The position numbers were made by a program, and so were the translations under genes. From Caproicibacter fermentans (GTDB lineage: Bacteria > Bacillota > Clostridia > Oscillospirales > Acutalibacteraceae): 64,000 bases of DNA. How positions within the stretch are numbered: position 1 is the first letter of the stretch; each line of letters starts with the position of its first letter. Below, piece after piece: positions 8,786 to 15,998 of the stretch. The stretch covers positions 1-64,000 of the forward strand of contig NZ_VWXL01000010.1 in the NCBI RefSeq assembly GCF_009746625.1. Direction: 5' to 3'. Under the pieces are notes generated by a model that was not told the origin of the DNA, did no database searches, and saw only the letters and a program-made list of their open reading frames with translations.

Positions 8786-9274
8786 CTATTTCCATTTTCG
8801 CGCTCCGGCAATATGCAGATAGCGGACCTGTGAGAAAAAATAACGGTCCAGCGGTTTCATGTAAACGTCATAGGTGTGCGCCGCAACATAGATTCCGTCT
8901 TTTTCCACGGCGACCACGACGGGAGTATGGTAAAAACGCGCTCCGTTGCCCAGTTGGACCAGGTCGCCCGGCCGGATCCCGGAAGGGTCGGTTTCGACGG
9001 CGAAGGGTCCCGGCCCGTGGTTTCCGACCAGAAAGTCGTGCAGGTATTCGACTCCGCTCCAGGAGGCGGTCCGGTCGCCGGGACTGTTGTAGTACCAGCC
9101 GGTGTCTTTTTGATAGTTCATCACGCCGCATCCGGCAAATACGCACTGGGAGGCGAAATTGGTGCAGTCTCCGCCCATCCCGTCGAAGCTGTAGTATTTT
9201 GGGTTTCGGCTCGTTGCCCACTGTCTGGCGTAGGCGACCGTTTTTTCCCGGTCGTAGGAAATTTCGTTCAGCAT
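8786..9274 (-). CDS. Amidase_6 domain protein (putative cell-wall or amide hydrolase)
   Basis: 162 aa, essentially one Amidase_6 domain. It shows the NlpC/P60-like catalytic layout: GGDCTNFASQC with the likely nucleophile Cys36, FYHTPVVV with the likely His, and the family's YDREKTVAYARQWATSRNP start. No signal peptide is visible, so it would act in the cytoplasm or be released with the mother cell. Start ATG 9274 follows GGAGGG at a normal distance. It lies between the 73-aa gene and the cotJC 5' end, inside the mobile element, and appears to be cargo; this domain is common in spore-formers but its substrates are unclear. Confidence 0.8.
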   Translation of the reverse strand: MLNEISYDREKTVAYARQWATSRNPKYYSFDGMGGDCTNFASQCVFAGCGVMNYQKDTGWYYNSPGDRTASWSGVEYLHDFLVGNHGPGPFAVETDPSGIRPGDLVQLGNGARFYHTPVVVAVEKDGIYVAAHTYDVYMKPLDRYFFSQVRYLHIAGARKWK

Positions 9275-9346
9275 TTGGATCCCTCCGGTTTCATGGCGGC
9301 TTTCCTATCATCCTATGCTGCGAAACAGGAAAGTATCCCTTTTCCA

Positions 9347-9460
9347 TCATACCGAAGGGCCATTCGGCCCGCCATACTGCGATATGATCAGTTTGGCGAG
9401 CGCGGGATTCGGTGTTTTGATTTTTACCGGGTATTGCAGCCTTTTCTCATAAATCCACAT
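9347..9460 (-). CDS. cotJC: cotJC 5' part (first 30 codons, then runs into the element)
   Basis: The start ATG 9460 directly follows the TAA of cotJB, with GAGGAGGG inside the end of cotJB. The first 31 residues (MWIYEKRLQYPV, then PNPALAKLIISQYGG) are the well-conserved CotJC N-terminus. After codon 30 the reading frame enters the element and stops after six foreign codons at TGA 9347-9349. The product as encoded, 37 aa, would lack every metal ligand. Fused to 7056-6537 it gives full-length CotJC. Confidence 0.88.
   Translation of the reverse strand: MWIYEKRLQYPVKIKTPNPALAKLIISQYGGPNGPSV
9358..9373. repeat. att junction at the cotJC 5' side of the element
   Basis: CCATTCGGCCCGCC at 9360-9373 matches the junction at 7048-7061 at 12 of 14 positions. 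The end repeat of the element occupies 9358-9368 and is the exact inverse of 7059-7069. The bases from 9371 upward are codon 30 and earlier of cotJC. Confidence 0.8.
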
Positions 9461-9718
9461 TTATTTTCCCTCCTCGCTCAGTTCCCAGGGCCATGGCTCC
9501 GCGATCCAGGCCCAGCGGTTGGTATTCTGTGAAGTTTCGTTGATCGGTCCGTAAGCGGCCTCGTATTTCGCAACAAGGTCGTCGGTGATTTTTCGGTATT
9601 CCTCCATTTTGGCGGCCGCGGTGCAGTCGCCCGGGTGTGTATCAAGGTAGATGTGGAGCTCCCACATTGCGAAGTGATTCGCGTTGATTTTTCTCATCAG
9701 TTGTTCTTGTTCGCTCAT
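9461..9718 (-). CDS. cotJB: spore coat protein CotJB
   Basis: 85 aa, normal size for CotJB. It has the family's MWELHIYLDTHPGD motif near residue 18 and ends in a Trp/Pro-rich tail (WAWIAEPWPWE). CotJB acts with CotJA and CotJC in the spore coat. Its ATG overlaps the cotJA stop as ATGA and its stop abuts the cotJC ATG, so the three genes form one translationally coupled operon. Ribosome site GGAGGG lies within the end of cotJA. Confidence 0.9.
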   Translation of the reverse strand: MSEQEQLMRKINANHFAMWELHIYLDTHPGDCTAAAKMEEYRKITDDLVAKYEAAYGPINETSQNTNRWAWIAEPWPWELSEEGK

Positions 9719-10263
9719 TTTGCCATCCCTCCGCCTAAAAATGGTTTGTTCAGTTCCGGAAAAATCGTCCCGTAAACAAGCCCGCGCTCCGCGGGATAGG
9801 TGGTATCAAAGTGCTGGAACGGGACATAGGCCATTGCTACCGGCGTTTCCGCCGGAAAACTCGTCCGGTTCGGCAGGCAGCCCTGGCCGCCCATATAGTT
9901 GCTCTTCACACCGCCTTTGGATTCCGTCTGCACCGGCGACACCGCGGCGTTCATTTTATTCTGCGCGTCGGAGGGTGCGGAAAGCATTGCCTTGTTGCCG
10001 GAAGCCGACGGGGATACGGTCTGATTTGTCATGGGGTTTTTGCCGGAATACTCTGAAACAGCACCGTTGCCCGATGTTGCCGTTCCGGTTTTGGGATTCT
10101 GTCCGCTGGAATATTCCGAAATGACTCCTCCGCTGCTGCCGTGCGTTTTGACGGTGTTGCTTTTTGCGGCCGATTCCGGCGAAACCGAGGGGGAGGATTT
10201 CGCATTTTGTGCGCTGTTATATTCAGCCATCATATTATTTGAAGGATTTCCATAGTCAAGCAT
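9715..10263 (-). CDS. cotJA: CotJA-like spore coat protein with long repeat-bearing N-terminal extension
   Basis: 182 aa, about twice the usual CotJA length. The CotJA domain is the last ~55 residues (MAYVPFQHFDTTYP, then YGTIFPELNKPFLGG). The first ~125 residues are low-complexity Ser/Asn/Gly/Lys with three degenerate copies of an EYSSGQNPKT-type unit (near residues 12, 47 and 67). Such extensions are plausible for a coat protein that cross-links or binds other coat layers, but no function is shown. The start is taken as ATG 10263 because AAGGAG lies 7 nt upstream; an in-frame ATG 36 nt earlier lacks a site. Confidence 0.85.
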   Translation of the reverse strand: MLDYGNPSNNMMAEYNSAQNAKSSPSVSPESAAKSNTVKTHGSSGGVISEYSSGQNPKTGTATSGNGAVSEYSGKNPMTNQTVSPSASGNKAMLSAPSDAQNKMNAAVSPVQTESKGGVKSNYMGGQGCLPNRTSFPAETPVAMAYVPFQHFDTTYPAERGLVYGTIFPELNKPFLGGGMAK

Positions 10264-10302
10264 GATGTTTCTCCTTTCGCGAAACTGGATGTTTCTCATC
10301 TC

Positions 10303-10310
10303 ATATTATG
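10303..10310 (-). promoter_or_regulatory. weak candidate sigma-E type -10 element of cotJABC
   Basis: CATAATAT on the minus strand, about 40 nt before the cotJA start, resembles the CATAnnnT -10 of sporulation sigma-E promoters. No convincing -35 is visible at the right spacing. cotJ operons are known to be sigma-E dependent, which is the main reason to list this. Confidence 0.25.
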
Positions 10311-10444
10311 CAATAGATGAAAGACGGTGTTATTGCTTTTATCATTTTATCGGATTTATTGACATATTAGAAAAATGTAATTTGACGCTTTTTGGCGTTT
10401 TCATTTGTATTTTCAGTTTCGCCACCGGATTTTTCGGCGCAAAA

Positions 10445-10480
10445 CCGCGGCCGGTCCGGGTTTGCCCGTGCCGGCCGCGG
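10445..10480. repeat. strong GC hairpin in the cotJA / flippase divergent spacer
   Basis: CCGCGGCCGG at 10445-10454 pairs exactly with CCGGCCGCGG at 10471-10480, and the loop holds an inner CGGG/CCCG pair. On the minus strand it is followed by TTTT, so it could stop readthrough toward cotJA. The rest of the 320-bp spacer is AT-rich and shows no further gene. Confidence 0.5.
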
Positions 10481-10510
10481 GCTCCGCGGAGGGATTAATG
10501 CGGATTTTAC

Positions 10511-10539
10511 TTGTATAATCGGGCGGGATGTTATAGAAT
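10511..10539 (+). promoter_or_regulatory. sigma-A-like promoter of the flippase-like gene
   Basis: TTGTAT at 10511-10516, a 17-nt spacer, and TAGAAT at 10534-10539, 45 nt before the start codon. Confidence 0.45.
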
Positions 10540-10584
10540 ATATAAGTTATAGTTAAAAAAGACATTGAATTCTGGAGTTGAAGT

Positions 10585-11625
10585 ATGGCGGAAGAAAAGA
10601 GAAAATTCGGTAAAAATCTTTTTGTAATCATTACGTTGATTCTTTCCGTCGGCATTCTGCTGTATTTTCTGTTCACAACGGGCGGAGGAATTGAAACACT
10701 CGCCCGCATTGCGAAAACCCTGCGCCGAACGTGGCTGCTCGCCGCGGTTCTGGCGGCGGTGGCCTGCTGGCTGCTGGAAGGGTTTGAAATTAACCTGCTG
10801 TGCCGGCACATGAAACCGAACTGGAAGTTTTCACGCTCCTTTTCCGCGGGGATGATCGGCTTTTTGTACAGCGCCGTTACCCCGTTTGCCACCGGCGGAC
10901 AGCCGATGCAGATGTACACGCTCAGCAACATGGGCATGGATACCGGTATGGCCGGCTCCGTCGTCGCGGTGAAAACCCTGGTCTATCAGGTCGTGATGGT
11001 TCTGTACGCGCTCCTGATGGTGGCCACAAAGCTCCATTATTTTCAGACAAACGTGACCAATTTCGCGTTTTTAACCATAGTCGGCCTGTTCACCAACTGT
11101 ATTTTTATCGCGTTGGTCGTGCTGTTTATGCTCAGTGAAAAAACAACGGACCGAATCCTCCGGTCCACGCTTCTCTTGCTCCACCGGTTCAAACTGTGCC
11201 GGCATCCGAAAGCGCGTTATGAAAAAATCCACAGCCAGCTGCAGGTTTTCCACGACGCCTCTAAAATGATGGGAAATTCCGCGCCGCTTTATTTGAGCGT
11301 CATGGCTTCCGCGGCGGTTCAGATTACTCTCAACAGCCTGATCCCGTTTTTTATCTACCGCAGCTTTAATATGCGCGGGGCTTCGGTTACCGCCATGATC
11401 GCGGCGCAGGTTTTTGTGGCGATGGTTTCGGCGTTTGTGCCGCTGCCCGGCAGCTCCGGCGGGGCGGAAAGCAGCTTCTATCTGTTTTTCGGGCTGTATT
11501 TCAAATCGGCGATTTTTCCGGCGATTTTGCTCTGGCGATTGATCACCTATTACGCCAATATCGTGTTCGGCGGGATTTTCGCTTATATCGGCAGTAAGAT
11601 GAATATGGAAAGGGATTCCCAATAG
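10585..11625 (+). CDS. lysylphosphatidylglycerol synthase TM-region / flippase-like membrane protein (UPF0104)
   Basis: 346 aa with about eight membrane helices. It carries family landmarks: FLYSAVTPFATGGQPMQMY near residue 92 and PLPGSSGGAESS near residue 289. The family is the membrane half of MprF-type proteins and stand-alone lipid or polyprenol flippase-like proteins. No soluble aminoacyl-transferase domain is present, so it does not make lysyl-PG by itself. Start ATG 10585 follows TGGAG. It is monocistronic and divergent from cotJABC. The substrate is unknown. Confidence 0.8.
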   Translation: MAEEKRKFGKNLFVIITLILSVGILLYFLFTTGGGIETLARIAKTLRRTWLLAAVLAAVACWLLEGFEINLLCRHMKPNWKFSRSFSAGMIGFLYSAVTPFATGGQPMQMYTLSNMGMDTGMAGSVVAVKTLVYQVVMVLYALLMVATKLHYFQTNVTNFAFLTIVGLFTNCIFIALVVLFMLSEKTTDRILRSTLLLLHRFKLCRHPKARYEKIHSQLQVFHDASKMMGNSAPLYLSVMASAAVQITLNSLIPFFIYRSFNMRGASVTAMIAAQVFVAMVSAFVPLPGSSGGAESSFYLFFGLYFKSAIFPAILLWRLITYYANIVFGGIFAYIGSKMNMERDSQ

Positions 11626-11635
11626 CATCTTTTTA

Positions 11636-11664
11636 TTGACAAATAAAACGCGGGATGCTATACT
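11636..11664 (+). promoter_or_regulatory. sigma-A promoter of the GntR/ABC operon
   Basis: TTGACA at 11636-11641, 17-nt spacer, TATACT at 11659-11664: a near-consensus promoter about 50 nt before the GntR start. Confidence 0.8.
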
Positions 11665-11667
11665 GCG

Positions 11668-11701
11668 ACTGTACTAATAAACATAATACGGTAAATACAG
11701 T
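11668..11701. promoter_or_regulatory. inverted repeat, likely GntR (YtrA-type) operator
   Basis: ACTGTA at 11668-11673 and TACAGT at 11696-11701 form an inverted repeat right after the -10 box and before the GntR start, where binding would block transcription. YtrA-type GntR proteins autoregulate their own ABC operons. Confidence 0.45.
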
Positions 11702-11713
11702 GAGGTGAACAGG

Positions 11714-12094
11714 ATGTTCGTGCTGGATTACAAAAGCAGGCTGCCGATTTACGAACAGCTTTACCGGTCGATGACCCGCATGGCGGCGATGGGCGCGATG
11801 GAACCGGGAGAAGCCCTGCCGAGCGTCCGCGCTCTTGCACAGGAACTCGGAGTAAATCCGAATACGGTGCAGAAAGCGTACCAGATGCTGGAGCGGGACG
11901 GGATCATTTTTTCGGTGCAGGGAAAGGGTTCTTTCCTGGCGGGGGATGAATCCGCCGTTGACCGCAGAAAAAGCCTCGCGCTGGAAAAAGTGCGGGACGC
12001 GGCGGCGGAAGCGGTTTTCTGCGGCGTGACAAAGGAAGAAATTCTGGCGCAGATATCCGGTGTGTTCGACGGGAGGGCGGATCAACATGATTGA
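11714..12094 (+). CDS. GntR family regulator (YtrA subfamily)
   Basis: 126 aa. The N-terminal winged helix (about 1-75) has LPSVRALAQELGVNPNTVQKAYQMLE, the classic GntR helix-turn-helix. The C-terminal tail is only ~45 residues and helical, as in the YtrA subfamily, which lacks a large ligand domain. It precedes an ABC transporter it probably represses. Start ATG 11714 follows GAGGTG with 6-nt spacing. Its end overlaps the ATPase start by 8 nt, so translation is coupled. Confidence 0.9.
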   Translation: MFVLDYKSRLPIYEQLYRSMTRMAAMGAMEPGEALPSVRALAQELGVNPNTVQKAYQMLERDGIIFSVQGKGSFLAGDESAVDRRKSLALEKVRDAAAEAVFCGVTKEEILAQISGVFDGRADQHD

Positions 12095-12986
12095 GGTTCA
12101 AAATCTGACGAAAAAATTCGGCGCCAAGGCTGCGCTGGACAATGTGAATTTTACGATCGGCGGGGGGTCCGTCTTCGGGCTGGTCGGTTCCAACGGAGCG
12201 GGAAAATCAACATTTCTCCGCACCTGCGCCGGCATCTATTTTCCGGACGGCGGGAATGTTCTGGTGGACGGAAAAGCTCCGTTTGAAAATGCGGAAGTAA
12301 AATCAAAAATATGTTTTATTCCGGACTACCCGTATTTTCTGCCACAGGCGACGCTGTCCGATATGGCGAAATTTTACTCGGGGATATACCCCAAATGGGA
12401 CGCCGCGAGGTTTGAAGACCTGTGCAAGCTGTTTCCGGTTGGGAAAAAAGAACGGATTACAAACTTTTCCAAGGGGATGCAGCGCCAGGCCGCGCTGATC
12501 TGCGCGTTTGCCGCCCGCCCGGAGTACCTTCTCATGGACGAAATCTTCGACGGGCTTGACCCGGTCATGCGCCAGCTGCTCAAGAAACTGATCTGCGAGG
12601 AGGTTTCGGAGCATAACCTGACCGTCATCATCGCGTCGCATAACCTGCGGGAGCTGGAAGATTTGTGCGACCACGTCGGGCTGTTCCACAAGGGCGGGAT
12701 TCTTTTTGAAAAAGACATTGACGCGCTGCGGCTCGGCGTGTGCAAGGTTCAGGCGGCTTTCCGCCCGATGCCGGAAAGAAGCGCGTTTGAACCGATGGAG
12801 ATTCTCGAGTGGGAAACGCGCGGTTCTCTTTTAAACCTTGTGGTCCGCGGCGGCCGGGACGAAGTTCTGGAAAAGCTTAATTCCTTGAACCCCATCTTCG
12901 CGGAAGCGCTTCCGCTGACGCTTGAAGAAGTATTTATCAGTGAAATGGAGGTGGCGGGCTATGACATCAACAACATCCTGTCTTAA
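12087..12986 (+). CDS. ABC transporter ATP-binding protein
   Basis: 299 aa. Walker A GSNGAGKST near residue 38, signature FSKGMQRQ near residue 130, Walker B YLLMDEIFDGLDP near residue 150 and switch His near residue 184. The C-terminal ~80 residues form the extra domain typical of YtrB/YxlF-like exporters. It pairs with the permease that follows, overlapping it by 26 nt. In YtrA-controlled operons such transporters respond to cell-envelope stress; that role is inferred from family. ATG 12087 has GGGAGGG upstream. Confidence 0.9.
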   Translation: MIEVQNLTKKFGAKAALDNVNFTIGGGSVFGLVGSNGAGKSTFLRTCAGIYFPDGGNVLVDGKAPFENAEVKSKICFIPDYPYFLPQATLSDMAKFYSGIYPKWDAARFEDLCKLFPVGKKERITNFSKGMQRQAALICAFAARPEYLLMDEIFDGLDPVMRQLLKKLICEEVSEHNLTVIIASHNLRELEDLCDHVGLFHKGGILFEKDIDALRLGVCKVQAAFRPMPERSAFEPMEILEWETRGSLLNLVVRGGRDEVLEKLNSLNPIFAEALPLTLEEVFISEMEVAGYDINNILS

Positions 12987-14820
12987 CCGTTTCTCTCAAT
13001 TCCGGCGGACCTATTTCTGGTCGCTGAGAAAGAACATCGGTATGGCGGTGCTGCTCGCGCTGCTGCTGTTTCTGGCAAATCCGCTGATTTTGCTGATTTC
13101 CCTGCCGGGTGAGGCGGCCGCCATCGCGCGGAACACGGACCTGACCCAGGCGGAAAGGACGGAGAGCCTTTCCAGAAGCTACACCAATATGGTCGGCGGC
13201 TTGCTGCCGGCGTTCGCGGTTGCGATCGTCCTGCTGTTCTGCGCGATTTTGTGCGTTCTGCTGTTCGGCTATCTGCAGAAGAAGCGGAGCGTGGATCTGT
13301 ATCACGCCATGCCGGTCGGCCGCGAGGCCCTTCTGCTCGGGCGCTGGTGCGCGGGAATCACCGTATTGTTTGTGCCGGTGCTGCTGGACTTTATTTCCAT
13401 GCGGATGATCGGCGCGGCCTACGGCGTTTCGGTGACGGACGGGGCGAAGTCGCCGCTTATCTCAATGCTTTGGGTCCTGCTGATGGGCGCGGCGGCATTT
13501 ACCTTCTGCCTCTTCATGATGGTCTGCGCCGGAACCACGCTGGATGCGGTGCTTTCGGCGCTTGGGGTCAACGTCGGCTATCCGCTCCTGATTCTGTGCG
13601 TCTATACCGTCGCGGGGATGCTCCTGCCGGGATTCAGCGCGAATATTGCGGATCATTTGACGGTTGCCACCGCCTTTGCTCCGTTCGCAGCGGCGTTTGT
13701 CGCGGTTTTGCGGATCGGCTCCGCCTGGTTTTTGCTTTGGTGGGTTGCGTTGACGGCCGTGCTGCTGGCGGGTTCCGTCCTGCTGTACCGCAGGCGCAGG
13801 AGCGAATCGGCGGAAGACAATTTCGCCTTTCCTCTTCCGAAGCTTCTGGTCCGCTTCCTTTTGACAGCGGTCGGCGGGCTGGGGTTCGGGCTGGTTCTGA
13901 ACGGCGCTTCGGATACCGCGTTCTTCATCGGCGTGCTTTGCGGGTCTCTCGCAACGCATGTGATCGTTGAGGTCATCTACTCCCGCGGGTTTCATCAGAT
14001 GAAAAAGAGTTTCGCGTGGTACGGCGTTTTCGCCGTTGTGTTCGTCGCCTTTTTCGGCGCGCTCTGCACCGGGCTGTTCGGTTACGACACGCGGGTTCCG
14101 GACGCTTCGCAGGTGGAAAGCGTCTCCATCGACGCGGACAGCTACTGGAGCGGCTCCGGCAGTCAGACGGTTTACGACGAGAGCTTCGGAAACCGGATCT
14201 TGGCTCTGTCCCCGACCATCCGTCAGGAAGAAAACATCAAGGCGGTCGTCGGGATTCAGCAGGAGCTGATCAAGAAATACCGCGCCCGGTATCCCTACTG
14301 CTTAAAAACCAATCAGGGCAACGGGCTGACCCTTTCCTACCGGATGAAAGACGGGAGCGTCTTCAAAAGAACATACAGAAGCTATACCGACCAGATGAAT
14401 CTGGAATCAATGCTGAAACCGGCCTATGACAAGCTGAACGGCATGAAGGAATTCGTGGAAAGCGAAGACCTTGTTTTCTACCTGTCGCCGGAGAATTTCA
14501 AGAGCATTGAAATCTATAACGGCAAGTCGAGCAGCAAGACCTTTGTTCCTGACGCGCAGCAGGCGGCGCAGTTCCAGAACGCTTTGGAACAGGATTTCCT
14601 CGACGGGAAGGTCAACCGCAGATATGAGATGACGCAGGAGCCGGAAAAGTACCTGGATATCAGCCTTGACTACCAAGAAAAGATCGAGCCAGGAGAGAAA
14701 ATGAGAACCCTGCTCGGCGGGTACAAGGGGAAAATCAACCTGAACGGCGGCAATTACAGTTTTACGGATGAAAGCGCGGCGACGTGGAAGCTTCTGAAGC
14801 AGTGGGGCTGGGTTGAATGA
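12961..14820 (+). CDS. ABC-2 type transporter permease with large extracytoplasmic C-terminal domain
   Basis: 619 aa. Roughly eight hydrophobic segments lie in residues 1-385 (e.g. 25-45, 85-105, 150-185, 195-215, 280-325, 355-375). A soluble ~230-residue domain, starting near FGYDTRVPDASQ, follows and is probably outside the membrane. Start ATG 12961 follows GGAGGTGG and lies inside the ATPase gene. Partner of the ATPase above. The substrate is unknown. Confidence 0.8.
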   Translation: MTSTTSCLNRFSQFRRTYFWSLRKNIGMAVLLALLLFLANPLILLISLPGEAAAIARNTDLTQAERTESLSRSYTNMVGGLLPAFAVAIVLLFCAILCVLLFGYLQKKRSVDLYHAMPVGREALLLGRWCAGITVLFVPVLLDFISMRMIGAAYGVSVTDGAKSPLISMLWVLLMGAAAFTFCLFMMVCAGTTLDAVLSALGVNVGYPLLILCVYTVAGMLLPGFSANIADHLTVATAFAPFAAAFVAVLRIGSAWFLLWWVALTAVLLAGSVLLYRRRRSESAEDNFAFPLPKLLVRFLLTAVGGLGFGLVLNGASDTAFFIGVLCGSLATHVIVEVIYSRGFHQMKKSFAWYGVFAVVFVAFFGALCTGLFGYDTRVPDASQVESVSIDADSYWSGSGSQTVYDESFGNRILALSPTIRQEENIKAVVGIQQELIKKYRARYPYCLKTNQGNGLTLSYRMKDGSVFKRTYRSYTDQMNLESMLKPAYDKLNGMKEFVESEDLVFYLSPENFKSIEIYNGKSSSKTFVPDAQQAAQFQNALEQDFLDGKVNRRYEMTQEPEKYLDISLDYQEKIEPGEKMRTLLGGYKGKINLNGGNYSFTDESAATWKLLKQWGWVE

Positions 14821-14856
14821 TAGGAGTATAAGGTTGTATTGCATCATATAAAAACA

Positions 14857-14890
14857 GGAAGGGCCGCGGGCATTTGCCCGCGGCCCTTCC
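14857..14890 (-). terminator. intrinsic terminator of the YeiH-like gene
   Basis: A perfect 16-bp GC stem (GGAAGGGCCGCGGGCA and its complement) with a 2-nt loop. The minus-strand transcript continues with a TTTTT run at 14850-14854, so it fits termination of the gene at 14911-15900. Confidence 0.75.
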
Positions 14891-14910
14891 GCATGCCCGG
14901 AGGTCCGGTT

Positions 14911-15900
14911 TCATAGATGGAGCGCGTATTGAACCCCAAGCGAGGTCAGAGACAGGACGACCCAGCAGATAAAACCGAGCAGAATCGGTTTCGCGCCGCT
15001 TTTCACCAGTTTGATCAGATTGGTGTTCAGGCCGATGGCCGCCATTGCCATCACAATCATGAATTTGCCGGCCTGGGACAGAAATCCGCAAAGAGCTGCC
15101 GGAAGGGGAAGAAACGTGTAGGCAACGGACGCGGCGACGAACCCAAGCACGAACCAGGGGAATATTTTTTTAAAATCATAGCTGCCTTTGCCGGAAGCCG
15201 CGTTTTTACGGGAGGTGTAAAAAGCCAGCACCAGTGTGACCGGAACAATCATCAGCGTTCGGGTCAGCTTTACGATCACGGCGAGATTGCCCGCGGCGTT
15301 GCTGTAAGTATAGCCCGCCGCCACCACGGATGAGGTGTCGTTGACGGCGGTGCCCGCCCAAAGGCCGAAGCTGTGGTCGCTCATGCCCATCAGATGGCCC
15401 AGGAACGGAAACAGGAAGGCCGCGATCACGTTGAACAGAAAGATGGTGGAAATCGAATGCGCGACGTCTTCATCGTCGGCTTTGATGACCGGCGCGGTCG
15501 CGGCGATGGCGGAGCCGCCGCAAATGGCCGAGCCGACGCCGATCAGCGTTTTTGTATTCGAATCCAGCCCCAATGCCCTGCCGGCAAAATAGGCGGTCAC
15601 GAACGCGGCGGTCAGCGTGAACGCCATTAAAATCAGCGTCTGGCCGCCGACTTCAAAAACATGGAACAGGTTCATTTCAAATCCGAGCAGAATGATGGAA
15701 TACTGAAGCAGTTTTTTCGACGTATACCGGATTCCGTCGTCGAACAGCGCGGGCCTTTTCAAAAAGGCGAGCAGCATGCCGAACAGGATTCCCAGGACGG
15801 GGCTGCCGACGACGGGGAACGCGCTCCCCAGCAGCCAGGCGGGAACCGCAATCAGGGCTGTCAGGGCAATCCCCGGTATTTTTGAGGTGATTTGTTTCAA
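14911..15900 (-). CDS. YeiH family putative sulfate exporter
   Basis: 329 aa with about ten membrane helices. The family core is visible: GVGSAICGGSAIAATAPVI near residue 123 and AGTAVNDTSSVVAAG near residue 184. Members are annotated as putative sulfate or related anion exporters and are usually controlled by a divergent LysR regulator of the CysL/YeiE type, as here. Start TTG 15900 follows AGGAGA at normal spacing. Terminated by the hairpin at 14857-14890. Confidence 0.85.
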   Translation of the reverse strand: MKQITSKIPGIALTALIAVPAWLLGSAFPVVGSPVLGILFGMLLAFLKRPALFDDGIRYTSKKLLQYSIILLGFEMNLFHVFEVGGQTLILMAFTLTAAFVTAYFAGRALGLDSNTKTLIGVGSAICGGSAIAATAPVIKADDEDVAHSISTIFLFNVIAAFLFPFLGHLMGMSDHSFGLWAGTAVNDTSSVVAAGYTYSNAAGNLAVIVKLTRTLMIVPVTLVLAFYTSRKNAASGKGSYDFKKIFPWFVLGFVAASVAYTFLPLPAALCGFLSQAGKFMIVMAMAAIGLNTNLIKLVKSGAKPILLGFICWVVLSLTSLGVQYALHL

Positions 15901-15938
15901 ATGATCTTCTCCTTTCTTTTTTTCATCATACTCCTTGA

Positions 15939-15980
15939 CTTATAATAAGTAAAATATTATTATCTTATTATATCGATAAG
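15939..15980. promoter_or_regulatory. LysR-type operator region between yeiH-like and LysR genes
   Basis: In the 98-bp divergent spacer, ATAATAAG (15942-15949) and CTTATTAT (15964-15971) form an inverted repeat, inside a longer pattern of CTTAT/ATAAG motifs out to 15980. AT-rich interrupted dyads of this type are typical LysR binding sites controlling both genes. Confidence 0.5.
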
Positions 15981-15998
15981 TAAAAAGGATGGGATCGT

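Larger units (their letters stand above)
7059..9370. mobile_element. 2,312-bp serine-recombinase element interrupting cotJC (skin-like intervening element)
   Basis: The element sits inside codon 31 of cotJC. Its ends are perfect 11-bp inverted repeats (GCCGAATGGCC at 7059-7069, GGCCATTCGGC at 9358-9368), each flanked by CC (7057-7058 and 9369-9370). Crossover at that dinucleotide restores the cotJC frame exactly, and the excised circle would join the two inverted repeats around GG as a symmetric attP. It carries only a large serine recombinase (-), a 73-aa protein (+) and an Amidase_6 protein (-). Known precedents are the skin element in sigK and the SPbeta prophage in spsM of bacilli, which excise in the mother cell during sporulation. 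Excision here is inferred. Confidence 0.85.

Noticed and set aside
1-9373. One prophage covering the tail genes and the serine recombinase
   Set aside because: The cotJC 3' half lies between them, and both att junctions flank only 7059-9370, so the tail module is outside the recombinase element.
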